From positions 24,041,212 to 24,105,211 of the forward strand of contig JAGTTD010000016.1 of the NCBI GenBank assembly GCA_018398585.1: 64,000 nt of DNA. Direction: 5' to 3'. The stretch is from Simmondsia chinensis (Eukaryota; Streptophyta; Magnoliopsida; Caryophyllales; Simmondsiaceae). The position numbers and the translations under genes are program-made. The notes below the pieces were generated by a model. That model was not told the origin of the DNA. It saw nothing but the letters and a program-made list of their open reading frames with translations, and did no database searches. Numbering within the stretch: position 1 is the stretch's first letter; each line of letters starts with the position of its first letter. Of the stretch, positions 15,660 through 27,211 are shown in pieces.

Positions 15660-15845
15660 CACCTCACGGTACTGCCTGTACCTCTACCGTCGCCCTCCCA
15701 CCACAATACCGTCCCCACCACCACGGTACTACTTCGACCACCACGATACCGCCTGACCCACGCCGGTATGGCTCGACCACGGTACCGCCTACCAACGTCA
15801 ACCACCTCGGTACCGTCTCTCACCACCACAGTACCGCCTGACCTC
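15660..15845. repeat. CGGTAC-motif array in LTR B
   Basis: About eight variants of (c/a)(c/g)GGTACCG(cc) or its near-palindromic partner spaced 18-30 bp, alternating with 'ccaccac'. The 3' LTR copy is at 29530-29707. Open frames here on both strands are compositional. Confidence 0.6.
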
Positions 15846-15849
15846 CGGG

Positions 15850-15859
15850 GCTATAAATA
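15850..15859 (+). promoter_or_regulatory. TATA box of element B 5' LTR
   Basis: gctataaatacccc lies downstream of a 190-bp CGGTAC-rich block and upstream of a CT-rich leader (ctctctctcc). The same arrangement occurs at 29721 in the 3' LTR and near 17245 in element A, so this is the shared LTR promoter. Confidence 0.6.
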
Positions 15860-17014
15860 CCCCTAGCCCTCAACCCCTCAAACCTCACAACCACCCCACA
15901 ACTCTCTCTCCCCTCTCGGTTTTCTTTCTCTACCACTCACGACTCTCTCTCCGGCCGCCTTGCCGGTGCCGCCACCACGGCGATACAGCTCCGATCACCT
16001 CGCCGGTGGCTTAAGAGCTAAATTTTTGGATTAAAAGCTAGTGAAGGTAAGTATACCACTGCCCCTACTTGTTTATAAAATACGAAAGTGTGCTTTACTG
16101 GGTTTGATATATAAGACTTGTATTTGAATAGTTTATTAGTTTGTTAAAATAAGTTCAGGAATCTGTACTTGGTTAATTATATGATTTCTACTCTTATGAT
16201 TTGAGTTATACTGATTTATATATTGAATTAATGTTTAAATATGTGAAATTTTGAAAGAATTTATATTTGTGATTACATAAAGTGTTTTATACATGGAATT
16301 GATGTTTAAATGTGTGAATTTTGAAAGAATCAGTAGTTATGATTATGTGAAAGAAATTATTGTGAACTTGTTTGATTTATACTGACTATGTAAGCGTACG
16401 CGGGGGCGACGGCCAAATCCCGGTACGTATGACGACACGGGGGAGATGTCCGAATCCCGGTCGTTACATAGAAAAGAAATTATTGTGAACTTGTGATTTG
16501 AATTGAAAGGTTTTATGAGAAGAACTTACATATAACTACGTTGACCCTCCAGAGTCTGTCAACGATAGAATGTGAAACATGAAATGTGAAAAGTCGATCT
16601 GTGACCCTATCGCGGGAATAATACCGGCACATAGATCTACGTTTACCCAAAAAGCTCTTGTAAATAAGTTAATGATTTGTGCTACTTTAACGTGATTTTC
16701 TTTAAGATGAATTGATTTTACTGATTTTATTCTATCAATTTTTAATAACATGCCTGATCTGAATAGGGAGTGTGTTATACTTACTGAGCGTGTTGTTTGC
16801 TCACCCAAATTCGTTTATTTTCCAGATTAGTAACCCACGGCAAGTTCCTGAAGGAAGGAAATGATGAAGCGATTTACTATGTCGTGAATTAGTTTATTTT
16901 GTGTAGTTAAGTAAACAATTTTGTAGTAGCACATCATAGACTATCTGAGATATTGTAAGTTTAAGCTTCCGCTCTACTAGTATTAAAATGTTAATTTGAT
17001 GTATTTGTATTTTG

Positions 17015-18615
17015 TGTAATACCCAGTCTAATTAAATCAGACTCGGTATTATAATATATGAAACTTAGAATAATTAAATTAAATTACGTATCTTAATACA
17101 ATTAAACTCGCTATTATTTCAATCGGGATAAAAATAAGTACAATTGGGGAGTGGGGAGCAAGGAAAGAAAAGAAAAAAAAACAAAAAAAAAAAGGAGCAC
17201 TTGGAGTGGGGAGCAAGGAGGAGGAGAAAAAAAAAAGGGGGTCTATAAATACCCATAACCCCCCAACCTCATTTCCTCACCCCTCACCTCTCGACTCTCT
17301 CTCTCCTCTCGGTTTTCTCTCTCTACCATTCACCACTCTCTCTCCTCGCCGGTACAGATCCGGTCACCCCGCCGGCGTCACCACCTCTTAGAAGCTAAAT
17401 TTGTTGGATTTAAGCTAGTGAAAGTAAGTATATTACTTCCCCTACTTGTTTGTAAAGTATGAAAATTGCTTTAGATGACTTAATTTGTATGACTTATATT
17501 TTGAATAATTTATTGGTTTGATAAAATAGGATTGAGCATATGTGTTTATATGATTATGTGATTTATACTCTTAGGAGTTGAATTACATTGGTTTATACAT
17601 TGATTTAACATGTAAACTTTGAAGGAGTTTTTACGAATGTGTGAATTTCGAAGGAAATTATTGTGAACTTGTGATTTGAATCCGGCTATGTAAGCGTACG
17701 CGGGGGAGACGTCCGAATCCCGGCACGTATGACGACTCGGGGGAGACGTCTGAATCCCGGTCGTTACATAGAAGAAAATTATTGTGAAATTGTGATTTGA
17801 ATTTGAAAGGTTTTATGGGAAGAGCTTACAGTTAACTACGTTGACCCTCCGGGGTCTGTCGACGATGTGAAATGTGAAATACGAAATGTGAAAAGTCGAT
17901 CTGTGACCCTGTCACGGGAATAATACTGGCACATAGATCTATGTTCGATCCTATTGGATCTGTCGACTTAGAACCGGTTCAAATATGTGAAATGTGAACG
18001 TCGATCTGTGACCCTGTCGCAGGAATAATACCGCCGTAGTATTCGATGCGTCTGTAAGTTTTACTGAAAAAGCTTTTGTGAATGAAGTTTTACCAAAAGA
18101 GCTCTTGCAAATAAAAGATATGTGTTACCATAATGTGAATTTTTCTGATAAATTGATTTTACTGGATTCGATTGAAATTTTATCTATTTTAAATAATATG
18201 CCTGACCCGGGTAGGGAGTGTAATGTACTTACTGAGCGCGTTGTTTGCTCACCCAATTCGTTTATTTCTCTTTTTCCCATATTAGTAACCCATGGCAAGT
18301 TCCTGAAGGAAGAAAAGATGGAACGGCTTACTCTAGAATTAATTATTCGTATAGTTGAATAATATATGAATTTTGTTGTAGTATATTAGAACTATCTAGG
18401 ATATTGTAATTTTAAGCTTCCGCTCTACTAGTATTAAAATGTTAAGTTTGATGTATTTGGGATTATATTTTATATAAGAACAGTTTATATGATTTTGAGG
18501 AGTTTTGTTTGGAAAGATTCGGGCTTCGTACTATAATAAGGGGATTCGTTATAGTACGGCCGTGTAGTGCCCTTTAACTTAAGCCTATTCGGTATTAACG
18601 TTTGGGGGCGTTACA
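17015..18615 (+). repeat. Element A 5' LTR
   Basis: 1601 bp. It has a TATAAATA box near 17245, two CGGGGGAGACGTC(C/T)GAATCCC modules (about 17700-17765), and two 'gtcgatctgtgaccctgtcgc' modules near 17895 and 18000. Shorter than LTR B because the CGGTAC block is missing. Confidence 0.88.
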
Positions 18616-18856
18616 TAAAGTGGTATCAGAGCCCGGTTATTAATTTTGGAGAAAATTGAAGTGCGAAGATCCGAATGCTAGGTTATGAATTTTGGAAAAA
18701 TTCTAGTGTTAGGATGAGGGCCTTAGTTTATTGAGAAACAAAGTTTTCGGTGCTAGGAAAATATAGTTGACTATTTGAATTGGTAACTTCAACTATATTG
18801 GAGTTTAGAAGTTGTTTAACAACGTGGTTTCTTATATAATTTGAATAAAGGTGAAG

Positions 18857-19292
18857 ATGAATGACATGAGCTAAACATTGGCATCCCTGAAAAGAAAGAG
18901 AACCCTGACAAAAAAAAAGCAGGGTTCCACCCCCGATCGAAGAAGTCCTTAGTGAATCGGAGGAGGATACAGAAGAAGAGCACCCTAATGAGGAACGTGT
19001 TCCCCTACAGAACAGACCCACTGGACAAAACAGCCAGAACTCAGGTGACTCCTCTAATCAGTTTGATGTTGCAACAATGCACCAGCTCATGGTTAATCTT
19101 TTGCAACATCAACAACAAGCACAAGCTATGCCTCCCCTCACTCGACGTAGTGAAGAGACCCCGTTTGAAAGGTTGTCAAAATTGAGGGCCCTAAAGTTTG
19201 AAGGAGCTGATGACCCTTTAGAAGCTGAAAAATGGATACGAGAGATGGAGACCTTGTTTGAGGCCATGTCAATAGCCAATGATGATAAGGTT
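18857..19292 (+). pseudogene. Element A gag fragment
   Basis: Starts ATGAATGACATGAGC but meets a stop at once (MNDMS*). A shifted frame then gives LKRKR, followed by TMHQLMVNLLQHQQQAQ, PFERLSKLRALKFEGADDP and AEKWIREMETLFEAMS, the Ty3 retrotransposon gag domain, matching element B gag at 27868-28320. It is cut at about 19292 by the antisense hAT sequence, before the rest of the capsid domain and the zinc knuckle. Confidence 0.85.
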
Positions 19293-20235
19293 CGAAGCAA
19301 CTTGCCACCAAGATTGAAAGCACACTCCGATGCTACTGAAGACACCGGACAACTTAGTATATCACATGCCATGGTGGAAAGCACGGGATATTGGGTTTGG
19401 TTTGTGTTCCACCATTGTAATAGGTCAAAATTCGGGTTGGCCGGCGGCCCGAATATATGGACCATTGGTGTCCGCAAATAATAATCTAACTTGTCACATG
19501 ATGTGGGGGCTGCTGTGGGCGTAAATTGCTCCAACAGCTTCCACGAATATGACGTGTGTGAATTACTTCCACTAGATATGGAAGATCCTACTGCAGCAGT
19601 ACTAGGATTATTGGACGCTAATTGACGGGAATATTGAGAAAATAAACTATGCAAGTCGTTATCGACATCGGCAATGAAAGCGTCGATATTAAGAGAAGGA
19701 TTCAAGTACGTGAAAAAATGTTGGCAAAACAAGTTGAAACCCGAGCGTTTACAACGAGGGCCTAAAATAGTTGCAAAGCAATATGTAAGAGGTAGTTCAA
19801 AATAATATTTGGCAAACTTTTCTTTCATTGCCTGAATCGATGCGAACAAAACAGGGTTGAATTCATTACCCACCATCCAATTGACAATATCAAGCAATCT
19901 TGATATTGCTTGAGGCATGATCGGATAGTAGCAACCCGAAAAAAATATTGTTGCCTCTTTAAACATGCTAAGAAAGTCATAAATTTGATCTATTGTCTCC
20001 CAATTTATACCGGCCAGGTTGTAATCGCTCAATTCTGCACGATTTTCCTGGGCATATTCCATTAGAACGTCTTTGTATGGTAGAAGGCGCTCTAACATTT
20101 CTACCGTAGACGACCACCTATTTTGGGAGTCTAATTTAAATTGTTTATATTCTATGTTATGCAACCTACATAAATTTTTAAATTTTCTTTTTCTAGTGCT
20201 GGATGATTTTACAGATATTATTACCGATCTAACAT
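19292..20235 (-). pseudogene. hAT transposase C-terminal fragment captured in element A
   Basis: The minus frame gives about 310 transposase-like residues: KFKNLCRLHNIEYKQFKLD, NRWSSTVEMLERLLPYKDVL, INWETIDQIYDFLSMFKEAT, FASIQAMKEKFAKYYFEL (an RNase-H-like-fold and DUF4413-type linker seen in plant RICESLEEPER-like hAT proteins). It ends with the dimerisation signature DLLQWWNTNQTQYPVLSTMA and SVASECAFNLGGK. The frame remains open through the fragment and runs on into antisense gag to 19109, an artefact. The N-terminal BED finger and the first catalytic Asp region are absent, as is the last part of the dimerisation helix. There are no TIRs at its borders, so it is a captured piece and not an inserted transposon. 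Confidence 0.85.
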
Positions 20236-20603
20236 TTGAGATTTTGGCAAAAGTTCGAGACATGGCTTATAAAGTAGCCTTACCACTAGAACTGTCCAGA
20301 ATACATAACGTATTCCATGTTTCTCCATTGAGGAAGTATATTGCTGACCCTTATCACGTGACACGACACGAACCGTTGCAAGTACAAGAAGACCTGACTT
20401 ATGAAGAACATCCGGTTCGCATAATCGATCGGAAAGAGCACAAGTTAAGGCATAGAACGATCTCATATGTCAAGATTCAATGGAGTAACCATACTCATAG
20501 AGAAGCAACATGGGAGACAGAAGAAGAGAAGAGAAGCAAATACCCAAAATTATTCGAAAACGAAGGTAAGTTTCGAGGACGAAACTTTTGTTTAAGGGGG
20601 TGA
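20236..20603 (+). pseudogene. Element A pol C-terminus (chromodomain region)
   Basis: The frame gives FEILAKVRDMAYKVALP, RIHNVFHVSPLRKYI, DLTYEEHPVRIIDRKEHKL, IQWSNHTHREATWETEEE and KYPKLFENEGKFRGRN: the end of a Ty3 integrase and its chromodomain-like tail. The stop at 20601-20603 precedes the 3' LTR by three bases. Confidence 0.85.
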
Positions 20604-20606
20604 GGA

Positions 20607-22210
20607 TGTAATACCCAGTCTAATTAAATCAGACTCGGTATTATAATATATGAAAACTAGAATAATTAAATTAAATTACGTATCTTAATACAATTAAAAC
20701 TCGCTATTATTTCAATCGGGATAAAAATAAGTACAATTGGGGAGTGGGGAGCAAGGAAAGGAAAGAAAAAAAAAAAAAAAAAAAAGGAGCACTTGGAGTG
20801 GGGAGCAAGGAGGAGGAGGAGAAAAAACAAGGGGGTCTATTAATACCCATAACCCCCAACCTCATTTCCTCACCCCTCACCTCTCGACTCTCTCTCTCCT
20901 CTCGGTTTTCTCTCTCTACCACTCACGACTCTCACTCCTCGCCGGTACAGATTCGGTCACCCCACTGGTGTCGCCACCTTTTAGAAGCTAAATTTGTTGG
21001 ATTTAAGCTAGTGAAGGTAAGTATATTACTTCCCCTACTTGTTTGTAAAGTATGAAAATTGCTTTAGATGACTTAATTTGTATGACTTATATTTTGAATG
21101 ATTTATTGGTTTGATGAAATAGGATTGGGTATATGTGTTTATATGATTATGTGATTTATACTCTTAGGAGTTGAATTATATTGGTTTATACATTGATTTA
21201 ACATGTGAACTTCGAAGGAGCTTTTACGAATGTGTGAATTTCGAAGGAAATTATTGTGAACTTGTGATTTGAATCCGGCTGTGTAAGCGTACGTGGGGGA
21301 GACGTCCGAATCCCGGCAAGTATGACGACGCGGGGGAGACATCCGAATTCCGGTCGTTACATAGAAGGAAATTATTGTGAAATTGTGATTTGAATTTGAA
21401 AGGTTTTATGGGAAGAGCTTATAGTTAACTACGTTGACCCTCCGGGGTCTGTCGACGATGTGAAATGTGAAATACGAAATGTGAAAAGTTGATCTATGAC
21501 CCTGTCGCGGGAATAATACCGGCACATAGATCTATGTTCGATCCTATTAGATCTGTTGACTTAGAACTGGTTCGAATATGTGAAATGTGAATGTCGATCT
21601 GTGACCCTGTCGCGGGAATAATACCGGCCGTAGTATTCGATGCGTCTGTAAGTTTTACTGAAAAAGCTTTTGTGAATGAAGTTTTACCAAAAAGAGCTCA
21701 TGTAAATAAAAGATATGTGCTACCATAATGTGAATTTTTCTGATAAATTGATTTTATTGGATTTGATTGGAATTTTATCTATTTTAAATAATATGCCTGA
21801 CCCGGGTAGGGAGTGTAATGTACTTACTGAGGGCGTTGTTTGCTCACCCAATTCGTTTATTTCTCTTTTTTCCAGATTAGTAACCCATGGCAAGTTCCTG
21901 AAGGAAGAAAAGATGGAACGGCTTACTCCAGAATTAGTTATTCGTATAGTTGAATAATATATGAATTTTGTTGTAGTATATTAGAACTATCTAGGATATT
22001 GCAATTTTAAGCTTCCGCTCTACTAATATTTAAATGTTAAGTTTGATGTATTTGGGATTATGTTTTATATAAGAACAAGTTATATGATTTTGAGGAGTTT
22101 TGTTTGGAAAGACTCGGGCTTCGTACTATAATAAGGGGATTCGTTATAGTACGGCCGTGTAGTGCCCTTTAACTTAAGCCTATTCGGTATTAACGTTTGG
22201 GGGCGTTACA
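20607..22210 (+). repeat. Element A 3' LTR
   Basis: 1604 bp. The TATA position reads tctattaatacc (near 20838) where the 5' LTR has tctataaatacc. An A-run at 20768-20785 is longer than in the 5' copy. Confidence 0.88.
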
Positions 22211-22215
22211 TTATG

Positions 22216-22363
22216 TTCTATATAAGAACGGTTTATATGACTTTGAGGAGTTTTTGATTAGAAATATTCAGGCTTTGTACTATAATAAGGGGATTTGTTA
22301 TAGTACGGTCGCGTAGCGCCCTTTAACTTAAGCCTATTCGGTTTAACGTTTGGCGGCGTTATA
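22216..22363 (+). repeat. Element B 5' LTR, last part
   Basis: Resumes after element A (TTCTATATAAGAAC...) and ends GCGTTATA, one change from the canonical TACA end. The PBS follows at 22369-22380. Confidence 0.8.
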
Positions 22364-22405
22364 TAAAGTGGTATCAGAGCCCAGTTTATGAATTTTGGAG
22401 AAATT

Positions 22406-22758
22406 TGTTGAAAATAGTATAGTTTTTCCTTTTGTTATACTTGTATTTATGTATTTACTTGTATTCTACACATTTACTAGGGTAGGTATTAAATTAATTT
22501 TCCCATTTATTGGCCTATGGTAACCGGCAAGATCTAGAAGAGGGAGAGGGAGAGGGAGAGTTTTTTTGTTCTTTGTGTTTATTTCTTTCATTATTTACTT
22601 TTACTCATATAGTTAACTAGCCTAGGATTCTTTTGCAAGTGTTAGATTAGACTTTTCCTTTTCCCATAGGATTTGTATAAATTGGAGTTCTTGTTAATGA
22701 GAAAAGTATCTAATTCTCATCATATTATTCGTAGTAGTTTTATCTTCTCGTTTTTTCA
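22406..22758 (+). repeat. Element C 5' LTR
   Basis: 353 bp, with an (agaggg)n stretch at about 22541-22561 that is one unit longer than in the 3' LTR. Confidence 0.92.
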
Positions 22759-22893
22759 TGGTATCAGAGCAGGCTTGAATCGGGATCATCAAGCTTGTGT
22801 TTTTTTCTTCCTTCTTCCAGCCGTGCACTCCATTTGTGAGTCTTCTACTTATTCTCTTGTTTTTACTTGTGTTTTTTTCGTGTTTAATTCATA

Positions 22894-25800
22894 ATGACGG
22901 AAGAAAATACTAATCAAATTGTTGCACCTGGTGTTGAATCAAGGGGTGTTCCTGATGTGAACTCACCCTTTGACTTACACCCCTCAGATAATCCAGGTCT
23001 TGTTTTTGTGCAAGACATTTTAACGGGACCTAATTTTCCCGCCTGGAGGCGTTCTGTCTTCAAAGTTTTTAAAGCTAAAAGAAAGCTGGGGTTTCTTGAT
23101 GGAACCATTGTCAAACCCGATGAGTCTTCACCGGATTTTGAAAATTGGAGCACTTGTGATTCCATGGTCTCTTCATGGCTCACTAATTCCGTCTCCAAAG
23201 AAATCAATGCTAGTATAGCATATTTTGAAACTGCGCGCGACATTTGGTTAGATCTAAATGAGCGTTTCTCTCAAGGGAACACTCCTCGTATCTATGAAAT
23301 CAAACGCAAAATTTCACTCTTAAAACAAGAAAATAAGTCAATTTTTGACTATTTCACGAAATTAAGGGCTCTATGGGATGGGCTTTATACTCTAGTAGCC
23401 ATACCTCCATGTACGTGTGGATCAGGTCAAGCTTTTGCGGCCATACGGGACATGGAGAGACTACTTGATTTTTTAATGGGCTTAGACCCGTCTTTTTCTA
23501 TTGTGAGATCACAATTGATGAATTCCAAGCCCTTACCCTTGGTAGCTAGTGCCTATTCAACACTTTGTCAGGAGGAAAAACAACAAAGTGTTGCATCCGG
23601 TAGCATTGTTGTACCAGAGGCTGCAGCCCTTGTTGCTAAAGGGACTAATATGTTTTTGGGAGGTGGTTTGTCGTCAGTGAACGGACCACAACCCAAGCGC
23701 AATAATTGCCCAGTTTGTTCATATTGTAAGAAATAGGGACATACAAAAGACAGGTGCTTCGAGCTAATTGGATACCCACTGGGATGGAAGCAACCACGCA
23801 GCAGTAACGGGAGGCCTGCTGCAGCTACTGCGCAGCAGGCGTGGAAGGCTGCTGGTCGACAGCAGCTGCTGCTGCCAGCCCCCACGGACCAGCAGCCCGG
23901 AGCCCCGGACGCTAGCCCGATCGTAGGTCTTTGGGCTTCACAATATCAACAACTTTTGGGTCTTCTCAACTCAGGAAATTGTGCCCCTTGCGTTAACTTG
24001 ACAGGTCAGGGTTCGTTTGGTAGTAGTTGTTGGATTATTGATACAGGTGCAACGGACCATATGGTGCCATCTGATTTTACTTTACTTGATAGAAGGGTTA
24101 ATACCGAGATTCGTCCCGTTCGACTACCTAACGGCACTTGTTTGCCAGTATCACACGTTGGACGTGCCAAGATCACGGATGACATCATACTTGAAAATGT
24201 GTTACAAATTCCGGGCTTTCATTGCAATTTGTTGTCAGTAAGCAAATTAACTAGAGATATAAATTGTGCATTGACATTTTTCAAAATTTTTTGTGTAATA
24301 CAGGACCTGCCATCGAGGAAGCTGATTGGAGCGGGTAAAGAACGAGATGGGCTATACATGATGGAGTGCGCTGTCATTCCGAAGTCCGCTCAAGTCGTTG
24401 GTAGTACTAATAAGGGAGTTTTGTGGCATCGTCGATTGGGTCATGTTCCATTTAACAAATTGTCTAATTTTTCGGGTTTGGACATTGGTGTTGTTTTGGA
24501 TAATGTTTGTGACTCGTGTCATCAAGCTAAACAAACTCGGTTGCCTTTTCCTATTTCCGTTCGTAAATCTGTTGCTTGTTTTGATTTGCTTCATGTTGAT
24601 ATTCGGGGTCCATACCGTACGTTGTCAATGACAGGAGCTCGTTTTTTCCTCACTATCGTTGATGATCTTAGTACGTGTACTTAGGTGTATTTGATGCGTG
24701 ACAAGTCTCGGTCACATAAAATCCTCATGGATTTTTGTGAAATGGTACAGGTTCAGTACAATTCGCAGATTAAACAAATTCGTAGTGATAATGGAGCAGA
24801 ATTCCTTTTTGGGCCGTTACTTAACTTTTATGCAGGAAAGGGCATACAAGTGCAGAATTCCTGCAATGATACACCCCAACAAAATGGGGTAGTGGAGAGA
24901 AAGCATTGCCATCTCCTTGAAGTGGCCCGAGCCCTTAGGTTTGAAGCGGGTCTTCCTATTCAATTTTGGAGAGAATGCGTGTTGACGGCAGCCTATCTTA
25001 TCAATCTCATGCCTACAACACGTCTACAAAACAAGAGCCCATATGAAGTACTACTTGGTAAAATTCCTTCATATACACATTTACGCGTTTTTGGCTCGTT
25101 ATGCTACGTTCATAATAGGGATCGTAGTAAAGATAAGTTCGAAAGTAGAGCAATTCGTGGTGTTTTTCTTGGTTACCCTCATGGCAAAAAGGGGTACAAG
25201 GTCTATGACTTAGACAATAAAAGGATTGTAATCTCACGTGATGTAGTTTTTCGCGAAGATAGATTTCCATATGTTGAAGAAGGGAAGAACAATAGCTCAA
25301 ATAATGATGTTTTTGATTTAATTCATTATGTCGACGAAAGGAGTTTGATACAACCACGAGAAACAAGGGCCATAGGGGATCTCGCAGCACCGTCAAATGA
25401 CGGTGCTGCAGTGACTGACTGAACAGTGTTCGGTCAGCACAGTGAGGGGGAGGAAGCTGCGGGTCAAGCGGGGAGACCGATTCGTGTCCGTTCCATGCCT
25501 ATAAAATATCGAGATTATGTGGTTGATGTTCCTCCTTCGATAGCCCATCCTCGTGATACCCCTTCATCGGCTAACTCAGGTATGGTTTATCCTATATAAA
25601 ATTATGTTTCTAATGCACGATTTACTAACTCGCATTCTAATTTGCTACAAGCCATCACATCTTGTGATGAGCCTAAGAATTTTGCATAGGCAGTCGAGTC
25701 TCCTTATTGGAGGGAAGCAATGGAGAAAGAGATTTCGGCATTAGAACAAAACAAGACTTGGACACTAGAAGAGTTGCCCCCGGGAAAGCGAGCGATAGAC

Positions 25801-27204
25801 TCGAAATGGGTCTATAAAATCAAATACAAGGCTGATGGAAGCATTGAGAGGTATAAGGCAAGGCTCGTTGCCAAAGGTTAGACCCAGGTAGAAGGCATTG
25901 ATTATCATGATACTTTTGCTTCCGTTGCTAAATTGGTTACCGTTCGTTGTGTACTTGCAGTTGCGGTAGCCAGAAATTGGATAATGCATCAATTGGATGT
26001 GAATAATGCCTTTCTTCATGGTGACCTCGATGAGGAGTTCTACATGAAATTACAACAGGGTTTTGAAAAACAACATGCCGGTAAAGTTTGTCGTTTGCGA
26101 AAATTGCTTTATGGTTTAAAACAGGCCTCACGTAATTGGAATCAGAAATTCACAAATTCGCTTGTTGAAATGGGTTTTGTCCAGTCTAAGTCTGATTATT
26201 CACTCTTCACTTATAACAAGGGGGCTGTGTATACTGCTATCCTAGTGTATGTTGACGATGTTGTTATTACCGGGAACAATCTGAGTCATATTGAAGAAGT
26301 AAATTCAACGCTTAATGTTCAATTTGGCATTAAAAATTTAGGAGCGGTCAAGTATTTCCTCGGGGTAGAGGTGGCTCGCTCTCAAAAAGGGTTAATTTTG
26401 AGTCAACGAAAGTATGCACTTGATATCTTGAGTGAAACCGGGCTTATAGGTGGGAAACCGGTTGCCACACCGATTGTTCAAAATCACCGTTTGAGTGATG
26501 AAGAAGGGGAATTAGTTAAGGATTCGGGCCAATATAGGAGACTTGTAGGAAGACTTCTATATCTCACCATTACTCGTCCTGACATTTGTTATGCAGTTAG
26601 CATACTTAGTCAGTTTGTCCACAATCCTAGAGTTCCACATCTTGAAGCCGCTTTCCGAGTACTTCGATATATCAAGGGGACATTGGGTCAAGGGATTTTC
26701 CTTCCACATGATTCTGATTTTAACATTCATGCATATTGTGATGCTGATTGGGCAGGTTGTCTTACTAGCAGATGATCTACTACAGGATTCGTTGTTTTCT
26801 TGGGAGGAGCTCCCATATCGTGGCGTTCTAAGAAGCAGTCAATTGTTTCTCGTTCCTCTGCTGAAGCAGAATACCGTGCAATGGCCATTGTGACAACCGA
26901 GTTAGTTTGGTTGAGACGTTTATTAGTGGATCTTGCAGTTGACGTTCAAAAGCCCGCAATTTTATTCTGTGACAACCAAGCGGCACTTCACATAGCCTCA
27001 AACCCGGTTTTTCACGAAAGAACAAAGCATATAGAGATCGACTGTCATTTTGTTCGAGAGAAGCTGTTGGCCAAAGAAATCTCGACCTCTTTCGTGCGTA
27101 CATCAGGACAAGTGACTGATATATTTACTAAAGGGCTTTCTTCACCGTCATTTTCTTCTTTCCTTTTCAAGTTGGGCATTGTAAATTTACATGCTCCAAC
27201 TTGA
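22894..27204 (+). pseudogene. Copia gag-pol of element C, seven in-frame stops, no frameshift
   Basis: A single frame of 1436 codons from ATG at 22894 to TGA at 27202-27204. Order: gag (NPGLVFVQDILTGPNFPAW; zinc knuckle CSYCKK*GHTKDRC near residue 280), protease DTGATDHM (about residue 383), GAG-pre-integrase HRRLGHVPFNKL, integrase zinc and core (CDSCHQAK, HVDIRGPY, SDNGAEF, QQNGVVERKH), RT ([28 protein letters not shown], active site YVDD at about residue 1119), RNase H ([32 protein letters not shown]). Stops lie at 23734, 24682, 25420, 25597, 25687, 25879 and 26773. No indel breaks the frame over 4.3 kb. Gag-protease-integrase-RT order defines Ty1/copia. The sublineage is not assigned. Confidence 0.93.
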
Positions 27205-27211
27205 GGGGGAG

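Larger units (their letters stand above)
15197..17014 (+). repeat. Element B 5' LTR, first part
   Basis: Continues at 22216-22363 after element A. It contains a C-run (15537-15548), a GC-rich block with repeated CGGTAC motifs (15660-15845), and a TATAAATA box. The downstream part has the paired 'cccggtacgtatgacgac' and 'gaatcccggtcgttacata' modules (near 16400-16470). Confidence 0.85.
17015..22210 (+). mobile_element. Ty3 LTR retrotransposon A, chimeric with captured hAT fragment
   Basis: Sister of element B, inserted into B's 5' LTR. LTRs at 17015-18615 and 20607-22210 are near-identical by eye, starting TGTAATACCCAGTC and ending GGGGGCGTTACA. Flanking 5-mers are ttttg (17010-17014) and ttatg (22211-22215), a TSD with one mismatch. 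The iMet PBS tggtatcagagc is at 18621-18632 and the polypurine tract TTAAGGGGGTGAGGA at 20592-20606. Between gag (to about 19292) and the pol C-terminus (from about 20236) lies an antisense hAT transposase fragment instead of protease-RT-integrase. It cannot be autonomous. Confidence 0.88.

Noticed and set aside
15644..15841. Open frames on both strands in the CGGTAC-rich LTR block (and 29513-29735)
   Set aside because: Thr/Pro/His- or Arg/Gly-rich translations come from the repeat composition. The region lies upstream of the LTR TATA box.
19109..19291. hAT frame continuing to 19109
   Set aside because: Beyond about 19292 the minus frame reads the antisense of element A gag, as shown by alignment with element B gag. 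The open frame there is accidental.
20737..21055. Frames of 84 and 103 codons in LTR A
   Set aside because: Arise from an A-run and a CT-rich leader within the 3' LTR. The same region in the 5' LTR is not open over that length.
22759..22773. tggtatcagagc motifs as tRNA genes
   Set aside because: These 12-mers immediately follow LTR ends and match the 3' end of initiator tRNA in complement. They are primer-binding sites.
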